Shown piece after piece: positions 6,527 to 7,145 of a stretch of 7,145 nt of DNA. Under the pieces are notes generated by a model. The model was given only the letters and a program-made list of their open reading frames with translations, was not told where the DNA came from and did not search any database. Position 1 is the first letter of the stretch. Each line of letters starts with the position of its first letter. The stretch lies in the NCBI GenBank assembly GCA_017958765.1, contig JAGDBY010000114.1, positions 1-7,145 on the forward strand, read 5' to 3'. The stretch comes from Bacteroidales bacterium (GTDB lineage Bacteria; Bacteroidota; Bacteroidia; Bacteroidales; UBA932). The position numbers and the translations under genes are program-made.

Positions 6527-6916
6527 TTATACTCTACGACGTCCTTTTGGACGGCATCCGTTGTGTGGAAGTGGAGTAACGTCGATGATCTCTGTTACCT
6601 CTATGCCGGCACCGTGAAGTGTGCGAATTGCAGACTCACGACCTGCGCCAGGACCTTTCACATAAGCCTTGATTTTGCGTAGGCCTAAATCGTAAGCCAC
6701 CTTAGCGGCATCCTGAGCAGCAACCTGAGCAGCGTAAGGAGTGTTCTTCTTTGAACCTCTGAAGCCCATTTTACCTGCTGATGACCAGCTAATAACTTGT
6801 CCTACACTGTTTGTCAATGTAACGATAACGTTGTTGAAAGTTGACGAAATATGAGCTTGACCGTAAGCATCAACCTTAACAACTCTCTTTTTGTTTGTTG
6901 TAGTCTTTTTTGCCAT
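6527..6916 (-). CDS. rpsK: 30S ribosomal protein S11 (uS11)
   Basis: Platform protein of the small subunit that contacts 16S rRNA and helps shape the E site and the SD-helix region. At 129 aa it has the usual length. Visible: basic N-terminus (MAKKTTTNKKRVVK), HISSTFNNVIVTLTN (22-36), SAGKMGFRGSKKNTPYAAQ (46-64), GPGAGRESAIR (88-98) and the C-terminal signature DVTPLPHNGCRPKGRRRV (112-129). Asn119-Gly120 matches the site converted to isoaspartate in E. coli S11. The SD AGGAGA precedes it and overlaps the rpsM stop codon, so rpsM and rpsK are probably translationally coupled. Confidence 0.98.
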   Translation of the reverse strand: MAKKTTTNKKRVVKVDAYGQAHISSTFNNVIVTLTNSVGQVISWSSAGKMGFRGSKKNTPYAAQVAAQDAAKVAYDLGLRKIKAYVKGPGAGRESAIRTLHGAGIEVTEIIDVTPLPHNGCRPKGRRRV

Positions 6917-6924
6917 AATTCAAA

Positions 6925-6930
6925 TCTCCT
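6925..6930 (-). promoter_or_regulatory. Ribosome binding site of rpsK, overlapping the rpsM stop
   Basis: AGGAGA on the minus strand, 8 nt before the rpsK ATG. It shares two bases with the rpsM stop codon (TAGGAGA), so a ribosome terminating on rpsM covers the site; this suggests coupling. Confidence 0.6.
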
Positions 6931-7145
6931 ATTTAGTTGCTTTCTTCTTGTTTGCTACAGTCTTCTTACGGCCCTTGCGGGTACGTGCGTTGTTCTTGGT
7001 GCTTTGACCGCGAACCGGAAGACCGATACGATGGCGGATGCCTCTATAGCAACCGATATCCATCAAACGTTTGATGTTCATTTGTACAGAAGAACGAAGT
7101 TCACCTTCAATCTTGTACTCTTCTGCAATCTTTGTACGGATTGCA
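6929..7145 (-). CDS. rpsM: 30S ribosomal protein S13 (uS13), C-terminal part only
   Basis: Partial gene: the last 71 codons plus a TAG stop are visible, and the N-terminus lies beyond the window edge. S13 sits in the head of the 30S subunit and contacts the P-site tRNA and the B1 intersubunit bridges. The translation has NIKRLMDIGCYRGIRHRIGL and PVRGQSTKNNARTRKGRKK, the hallmark C-terminal half of S13, followed by a Lys-rich end (TVANKKKATK). The position directly upstream of rpsK is the conserved operon order. Confidence 0.97.
   Translation of the reverse strand, partial: AIRTKIAEEYKIEGELRSSVQMNIKRLMDIGCYRGIRHRIGLPVRGQSTKNNARTRKGRKKTVANKKKATK

Noticed and set aside
1..7145. A new defence, mobile or accessory system
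   Set aside because: Almost every base belongs to a recognisable housekeeping gene; no integrase, transposase, terminal repeats, toxin-antitoxin pair, tRNA or repeat array was seen.

Overview
The window looks like an ordinary stretch of chromosome from a member of the Bacteroidota, most likely Bacteroidales. Four things point there. The short QueG and the Tgt with a substituted zinc-ligand region resemble Bacteroidales proteins as I recall them. The L-threonine 3-dehydrogenase is of the epimerase (SDR) type. There are matches to the Bacteroidota promoter box TAnnTTTG. Most genes are preceded by AT-rich leaders without a Shine-Dalgarno (SD) sequence. The assignment comes from reading the sequence, not from a database search.

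Layout: positions 1-2440 (minus strand) hold a tightly packed run, queG > tgt > lptG (the last cut by the window edge). The first two are late steps of queuosine tRNA modification and are 2 bp apart; tgt and lptG share one base (TGATG). From 2475 to 4298 (plus strand), divergent from queG, lie an SDR-type L-threonine 3-dehydrogenase and a GSCFA-domain protein, 3 bp apart. From 4329 to 7145 (minus strand) is the distal end of the large ribosomal-protein operon in the conserved order rpsM (partial) > rpsK > rpsD > rpoA > rplQ. A bidirectional hairpin terminator at 4275-4314 separates the convergent GSCFA gene and rplQ. No gap between genes exceeds about 40 bp.

How it works together: QueG and Tgt act in one pathway. 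Tgt inserts the preQ1 base at position 34 of GUN-anticodon tRNAs, and QueG makes the final reduction of epoxyqueuosine to queuosine. LptG is an inner-membrane component of lipopolysaccharide export. The rpsM-rplQ block supplies 30S and 50S proteins and the RNA polymerase alpha subunit.

I saw no mobile element, CRISPR array, tRNA or rRNA, defence system or evidently new system. The points worth a second look are small: Tgt lacks the three cysteine zinc ligands; queG has no usable ATG start and its 5' end overlaps the divergent promoter; a well-spaced promoter-like sequence sits just before tgt and would give an almost leaderless mRNA; and SD sequences occur only in front of rpsK, rpsD and lptG.
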